A DNA stretch of 64,000 bases, taken from contig NC_080561.1 of NCBI RefSeq assembly GCF_030253575.1, positions 5,757,001 to 5,821,000 on the forward strand, written 5' to 3'. How positions within the stretch are numbered: the stretch's first letter is position 1; every line of letters starts with the position of its first letter. Below the pieces are notes generated by a model. It did not search any database, had not been told where the DNA came from, and worked only from the letters and a program-made list of their open reading frames with translations. The DNA comes from Rhododendron vialii. Its lineage: Eukaryota; Streptophyta; Magnoliopsida; Ericales; Ericaceae. Below are positions 58,845 to 64,000 of the stretch, one piece after another. The position numbers were made by a program, and so were the translations under genes.

Positions 58845-60634
58845 TCAAACTCTGCGTTTGAGTTTGGGGCCCTTGATTACCTTGGCCACAATTGCGCCTG
58901 ACCTAATCCCACTCAAGTGCTCCACCTCCTTCACAATGTCAACGTTTTGGCCCGCGTCCCTCTGAGAAATGTTCAACATCTTGAAAACTATAGTTCTTGT
59001 AACTTCTCGTTTTTCTTCCTCAATAGTTCCTAGAGCTTTAGCCAACCTCAACATTAAAAACTCCCTTGTTTCTGTAAATCTAAGACTCAAAGGATTGCAC
59101 CAAAGCATTTTTTCTAAACTATGGACTGCTTCCACGCTTTCCCCTCGGCAGACAATCTCAAATATTTCTCGAAATATAGCGTCCATCAAATAGTGGCAGC
59201 CCAATTGCTCCATTCCATAGGTCACTGTCAGAGAACCAACAACTTCCAGCCAAATGATCCTACTGTTCCCATTCACAACACTCGGGTCATCAACTCCTTC
59301 ACACACATACCTGTAGAGGACAACTTCAGCCATAAGGTTACTGCTACATCCCCTCACAGCTGCATCAGCAACACTACCCAAGAAAAAATTTTCCACCAGT
59401 CGCAAACAGAACTCCATATCCTAGAGTCCCTTAGAAGTGCTGTCCGCTCCCTTCTCAACTGTGTCCTATCAAGTTTAGAAAAAGCTTTCTTGATTTTTTC
59501 TATCAACTTTTCCCCTGATCGCTCATCAACCAAACCTAAGGTGCCCAGATAACATACCAAGAGATCTTCTTTCTTTAAACCTTCCAGCCTTGGCACAAAT
59601 TGAGGATGTTCAATATCAGCATATATTGAACTTAGTCTTTCAAAAATAGCAGCTTCCTTCCCCCACAGGCTTAGCAGATATTCAATTATTTTCCTTCTTT
59701 GTTGCCTCCTAATTTCTCTATATCGGGTGAGTAGGATCCTAATATAGTTTTAAATATCGGCCGATACGGTACGTATCGGCCGGTTCGTACCGGAATTTTC
59801 GACTCCCGGTTCGGATATAGGCCGATATATCGGTGAGATTGAAATTCACAGGCGTATCGGCCGGTTCCCGATACGTATCGATCTGTAACTGATTTTTGGA
59901 CCGGTACGGCCGATACAGCCGTTACGGCCGGTACGTATCGGTTCTGAAAAAAAAAAAAAAAACAGAAAAAACCAAAAAACAGAGCTAAAAAAAAAACAGA
60001 AAAAATCAAAAAACAGAGCTCCTTCCACACATATGTATATATTTGCTTCCACGTCATTCATGTACGTATCGGTACCTCCACGTCATTCATTCTGGCATTG
60101 AAGTTGTATTAGCAAAATTATGTTTGACTTAAAAGCTATGAGCTTGAAACTAGTTGTGGCTAGCGATTATGTAATGTAAAACCTCTATGGTGTGTTTATT
60201 TTAATGTCTTCATCTTATTTTTGCTATTTATGTCAATTATATCGAAACTTATAATGTTGCATTTTTCTCATATTTGTAAAATCTTATTGACTTGCGAGTT
60301 TTGATAAATTATCGGATATTTCACATGAAGAGAATGGGCTATTACATGTCTTAAACTAATTAAAATGTGATAATTTAAGCCAATGTTTGGGGCAACAGTA
60401 TATTTTTCAAGTTTTATACATGTTGCTGATGATTTTTAAAAATTCACGACCGCGACACCCGATTCCCGCGACGTATCACCGATATGTCCCGATACCGATA
60501 TACCGCGACCGATACCGCGACGGCGACCGATACCGCGATTTAAAACTATGGATCCTATTCAAAGCTCCAACGGCAAAATGTGCCAGTCTTCCTCCGGCCG
60601 CCAGTAACAAATCCGAGATTTCTCTCAATTTGAG
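58845..60634 (-). pseudogene. Decayed gene of unknown function, exon split by a hAT-like element
   Basis: The exon starts near 60634 (after AAG) and reads EISDLLLAAGGRLAHFAVGA, is interrupted by the 59742-60549 insertion, then resumes RILLTRYREIRRQQRRKIIE and continues through IFERLSSIYADIEHPQFVPR. Near 59417 one base is missing (DSR then MEFCLRLVENFFLGS in the next frame). The second frame runs to a TAA at 58845 via ADAAVRGCSSNLMAEVVLYR and IRSGAIVAKVIKGPKLKRRV. The sequence is strongly protein-like (charged helices, no stops). I do not recognise the family; the layout recalls helical C-terminal regions of some plant BTB-domain proteins, but this is weak. Two lesions make it non-functional. 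Confidence 0.65.
59742..60549. mobile_element. hAT-like element with TATCGG-rich interior, 8-bp target duplication
   Basis: GGATCCTA flanks both sides (59734-59741 and 60550-60557). The ends ATAGTTTTAAAT and ATTTAAAACTAT are inverted repeats, offset by two bases at the left. The subterminal regions consist of overlapping tatcggccgata/ggtacgtatcgg motifs, and on the right cgataccgcgac motifs. No transposase. The 8-bp duplication points to hAT. Confidence 0.8.
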
Positions 60635-60649
60635 CTTGTATTAAAACTG

Positions 60650-60981
60650 CAAAAAATGAAACACAGACCAATAATTAATAGATACACACCTTATGTTAAG
60701 GAAAAGGAAAATAAAATAAAATGTGAGAAAAATTAGAGGGAAAATTTACTATTTACAAAATTTACAATTGTTACTCCATTTTCTTCTCTCTTCTTCCTCC
60801 AACCAAACAATACAAGGGACAAATTTTTAGTTTTCCTTTTCTTTCCTTAAGTTTCAAACGGAGTCTTAAAACACACTACTCAATAGTTTCCTGGATCGTA
60901 TCCATACGATGAACGAAAATTAGAACGTGCTCCGCGACATAGCTAAATTGTAAAACGCTAAAGGTAGACTTCTAAATTGTA
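60650..60981. other. Intergenic, no gene seen
   Basis: AT-rich. The last part (60920-60981) is one copy of a short tandem duplication whose second copy lies at about 61230-61300. Confidence 0.5.
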
Positions 60982-61217
60982 CTCCCTCCGTCCCATTTTT
61001 ATTGTCCATTTTCGTTTTTCGTGTCGTTCTTTCAACGCTTATATCTCCTAATCTACAATGTTTTTCATAATTTTGAAAACTTAGTATTATAGATCTAATC
61101 GAGAACTATCAAACAAGATCCATATTGCATATTTTTGGAGATTCATATTGGAAGATATAAGCGTTGAAAGAACGGTACGAAAAACGAAAATGGACTATAA
61201 AAATGGGACGGAGGGAG
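60982..61217. mobile_element. Stowaway-type MITE, copy 1
   Basis: CTCCCTCCGTCCCA ends in perfect inverted orientation, flanked by TA on both sides; 236 bp. This is the classic Tc1/mariner-derived Stowaway terminus. Confidence 0.95.
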
Positions 61218-61326
61218 TATAAAACTACTCTAAAATTAAAACGTGGTCCGCGACATAGCTAAATTGTAAAACGCTAAAGGTAGACTTCTAAATCGTATAA
61301 AACTACTCTTCGGAGGATAAAAATTA

Positions 61327-61562
61327 CTCCCTCCGTCCGGATTTAATATTTCTTTTTAGGAGTTTATGTCATTTTTCAATCGATTATATCTTATAATTTA
61401 TAATATTTTATGTAATTTTGAAAAGATTGTCTTGTAGAACTAATTGAGATCTATCAAATAAGATCCATATTAGATATAAAAATCATTATCAATTTAAAAA
61501 TATAACTCATTTTTTATCCAATTAAAATTGAACGAGAGATTATTAAATCCGGACGGGGTGAG
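61327..61562. mobile_element. Stowaway-type MITE, copy 2
   Basis: CTCCCTCCGTCCGGATTTAA and its near-complement at the right end, flanked by TA; also 236 bp. The interior is only loosely related to copy 1. Confidence 0.93.
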
Positions 61563-61803
61563 TAAGAGAAACAACCAAAAAAAAAAAAAAACGATTAGAA
61601 AGACCAAAAAGAATTAGGCTAATCTTTGAGATAGAGTGTGTTAATTGCTAAAATGCACATGGACAAGGAAATTCGTCGTACACGTGGACATACACATGCA
61701 CATTCATTCATATACTATACACATAGCATATGAAATTCATCGCGCATTCACACCCCTACACATGCACATCCATTCATATACTGTATATACATACATATGA
61801 AAT
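61563..61803. repeat. Short degenerate tandem repeats
   Basis: The phrases 'cacatgcacattcattcatata' and 'tatgaaattcatcgc' recur with variations between about 61685 and 61815. No gene. Confidence 0.7.
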
Positions 61804-62465
61804 TCATCGCACATACACTGATACACATACATTCATACTATATATGAGAGAGGTTTTATTCATCGATCGCACTGTACACATGGCATGCATACATTGTAAG
61901 TCGTTTATTCTATATTGGAGAAGTTTGGGGGAGATCGGTTCACCTTCGGCCTCGTTGTCTTCTTCATCAGATGAGTCGTCGTTGGAGTCGTCGTCGTCAG
62001 ATGAGTCGTCGTCGTCAGATGATCCGTCGTTCGAGTCGTCATTGTCAGATGATTCGTCGTTTGTCTCGTCGTCTACAGCGATCTCCCCGCCCGCAGCTAG
62101 TACCTCGTCTTCTTCATCAGATGAGTCCTTGTTCGAGTCGTTTTTGTCTTCAGCGATCTCTTCGTCCGCAGCTAGTACCTCGTCTTCTTCTTCCCCTGCA
62201 GCGATCTCTTCATCCACAGCTACTTCGTCCCCTTCTGGATTTATCTTCAACCTCCTTGGATCAGAAAGGTCCATTGATCCTCTCTCTCTCTCTCTCCCTC
62301 TCTAAATTTCCCGCCAGCTTTGTCTCCAGCTATCTCCTCATCCGCAGCTACTACCTCATCTTCTTCCCCTACATTGATCTCCACCTCCGCAGCTACCTCG
62401 TCCACTTCTGGATTTAGCTTCAACCTATTTGGATAAGGCTCCATTGGTCCTCCCTCTCTCTTCAT
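61804..62465 (-). CDS. Acidic low-complexity ORF(s), duplicated start region
   Basis: Two minus-strand frames, 62247-62465 and 61804-62274, begin with similar blocks (NRLKLNPEVDEVAAEVEI and RRLKINPEGDEVAVDEEI) followed by EEDEVxAADEEIA repeats. The second continues into a long Asp/Ser-rich run (SSDDDDSSDDDDSNDDSSDE). Each is preceded on the coding strand by a GA tract, so the second looks like a partial duplication of the first. Whether either is translated is unclear; the composition fits an acidic nuclear or chaperone-like protein or repeat expansion only. Confidence 0.35.
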
Positions 62466-62467
62466 TG

Positions 62468-62469
<2 letters not shown>

Positions 62470-62512
<43 letters not shown>
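62470..62512. repeat. (CT)n microsatellite
   Basis: About 21 CT units between the acidic ORF and the E2F-motif repeat array. Confidence 0.95.
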
Positions 62513-62514
<2 letters not shown>

Positions 62515-62527
62515 AACTATCACGAAT

Positions 62528-63072
62528 GCAGTGTGTGTTTGGTTTGTAAATTTTCCCGCCAGCTAATAACCGCCTCACTCACATGGAGATGCCGTCGGTG
62601 TGTAATTCTAATGTGAATCTGAATTTCATTTCGAATCCCATTTCTTCATTTCGTTTTTAACATGTAAGAGTGAGTGAGAGATTGCATTTTACACGAGTGC
62701 CGTGTGTGTTTGATTCGTAAATTTTCCCGCCAGCTAATAACCGCCTCACATGGAGATGAGATGCCGTTCTTACGTAATTATTATAATAATTTGAATCCGA
62801 ATTTCTTTTCGATTTCCTCCTCGATCCATTTCGTTTTTAACATGTAAAGACTAAGTGAGCCACTTACTAGAGATTGCATTTTATTGCTGGCCGATATTCG
62901 AGCGGTTATGTAATTGTAATTCTAATTTGAATCCGAATTTCATTTCTAGTTTCATTTCAATTTCCTCCTTCATTTCGTTTTTAATAACATGTAAAAGAGC
63001 GAGTGAGCCACTTATTAGAAGAGAATTAATGCATTTTATTTATTGCTGGCCGATATTCGAGCGTGTGTGTTC
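62528..63072. repeat. Tandem array of about 170-190-bp units with E2F-like sites
   Basis: Three diverged units share phrases such as gtgtgtgtttg, ccagctaataaccgcctcac, catttcgtttttaacatgta and ttgctggccgatattcgagc. Two units contain TTTCCCGCC (62552-62560 and 62723-62731), an E2F consensus. A third TTTCCCGCC lies at 62305-62313 inside the acidic ORF region. Confidence 0.75.
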
Positions 63073-63740
63073 TGGTTAGCTCCATTACATTGTAGTATTA
63101 CACCTCATGTTAAATGTTTCTCTGAACTATGACAGACGGACGGACGGACGAACCGGCTGCGGTGACTGGAATTTAGATTTTCAGTTTATTTATACTGACT
63201 CTTAAGTGAATCAGCTACTACATCAGCTACCACAGCTGCCACATCAGCAAGCTCCAAAACTAAAGACAGCTCATCTATCTAGTCAGTTAGTTAGTGCTAA
63301 GTTTGTTTTAGTGAGTGGTGGTTAGTTTGTAATCTGTTAGTTAGTAAGTGGTGGTTATCCTTTCTCGTGTTGTATAAGAGAGACAAAAGGTCAATGTAAT
63401 GGGTATCAAACTCAACAAATCAAGAAATGAAAAGAGTGATTTCCTTCGTGTTCTAGAAAAGTTTACAATCACAAGTGGTGATATTGACAAGTTCTATCCC
63501 ATTGAATCCCTATATCTTATTTCTGTCAGTGTGTTGTACCAAAATAGATATTCATTCTGTCTTTTGCTTTGGAAGATTTTGGAGTCCTGGTTAAGTACTT
63601 GGCATTACGTCATAAGTTCATCATCAGTTTGCCAAAAATCGATTTGACAACATTGGTGGTTCTTATCTTCACTTCTTGGGGTAACTAAATAGCTGTCTAG
63701 TTTGGGTGTCCAAATTTCAGAGCAGCAGATCAAAGCTAAC
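63073..63740. other. Probable LTR-like remnant, no gene
   Basis: 63200-63460 resembles a Copia LTR (gttagttagt repeats, TGTATAAGAGAGAC promoter-like box), but termini were not identified. Confidence 0.3.
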
Positions 63741-64000
63741 CTTGACCGGCCATCGTTTTCGGATTTAGAGATTCGAGAAGCTATTTTCCATATGGGAAGT
63801 TTGAAGGGCCCGAATGGTTTCGTGGCAGCTTTTAATTGGAAGAATTGGGAGTGGGTGGGTTCGCATGCAACTCAGATGGTTCAAGGCTTTTTCCATTCGG
63901 GAGTACTTCTCAGAGAACTTAATTGCACTTTCATCATGCTCATTCTCAAGGTTCCTAATCCGGTGCCAGTAAATGACTTTCACCCTATTAGGCTGTGTAA
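63741..64000 (+). mobile_element. LINE reverse-transcriptase fragment, runs off the window
   Basis: An open frame reads FSDLEIREAIFHMGSLKGPN, then FFHSGVLLRELNCTFIMLIL and KVPNPVPVNDFHPIRLC, the N-terminal portion of the plant L1-type reverse-transcriptase domain. The usual GPDG and FRPISL motifs appear as GPNG and FHPIRL, suggesting a decayed copy. It continues beyond 64000. Confidence 0.88.

Noticed and set aside
1-64000. CRISPR arrays, operons, bacterial regulatory sites
   Set aside because: The window is plant nuclear DNA. The repeats seen are microsatellites, tandem duplications and transposon ends without spacer structure.

Overview
This is nuclear DNA from a flowering plant. The evidence is many-exon genes with GT-AG introns, a plant B2-type cyclin, a CrRLK1L-type receptor kinase, an EAR-motif zinc-finger repressor, and a dense layer of plant transposons (Copia and long-LTR retrotransposons, LINEs, hAT, MULE and Stowaway elements). 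Gene content and intron style fit a eudicot. Long (GA/CT)n tracts and the repeat types suggest a woody species, possibly Ericales, but that is only a guess.

Left part (1-24.3 kb). A Copia LTR ends inside a gene encoding a malectin-like receptor kinase whose reading frame continues into a second, RLCK-VII-type kinase. This tandem-kinase gene is truncated at its 5' end and carries a late nonsense codon. It is followed by an intronless ZAT2/3-like C2H2 repressor (minus), a multi-exon plant gene of unknown function (minus), a complete ten-exon B2-type cyclin with mitotic MSA promoter motifs (plus), and a six-exon histidine-phosphatase ('phosphoglycerate mutase-like') gene (minus).

Middle part (26.7-36.5 kb). 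A complete 16-exon PWP1-type WD40 gene (minus, 493 codons by my splice model) is expanded by transposons in its introns. One hAT-type element there carries a captured coiled-coil gene fragment. Two of its introns, and one in the phosphatase gene, start with GC instead of GT.

Right part (36.5-64 kb). This is mostly transposon territory: two related MULE-type elements (one with a perfect 9-bp target duplication, the other carrying a FAR1-like remnant), an LTR-flanked non-autonomous element and a solo LTR each with a 5-bp target duplication, two Stowaway MITEs of equal length, and LINE fragments at 57.6-58.1 kb and at the right edge. Two decayed genes lie among them. One is a chalcone-isomerase/fatty-acid-binding-like (FAP) locus with a broken splice donor and a frameshift. 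The other is an unrecognised gene whose exon is split by an 808-bp element. Near 62 kb there is an acidic ORF and a tandem repeat carrying E2F-like motifs.

The intact genes look like ordinary housekeeping and regulatory genes and form no common pathway. The most unusual items are the receptor kinase/cytoplasmic kinase fusion, the gene fragment inside a hAT-type element, the hAT-like elements whose interiors are built from one short motif, and the LTR-flanked element with a 203-codon ORF of unknown origin. I found no convincing new multi-gene system. All identifications come from reading the sequence and remembered family features, with no database search.
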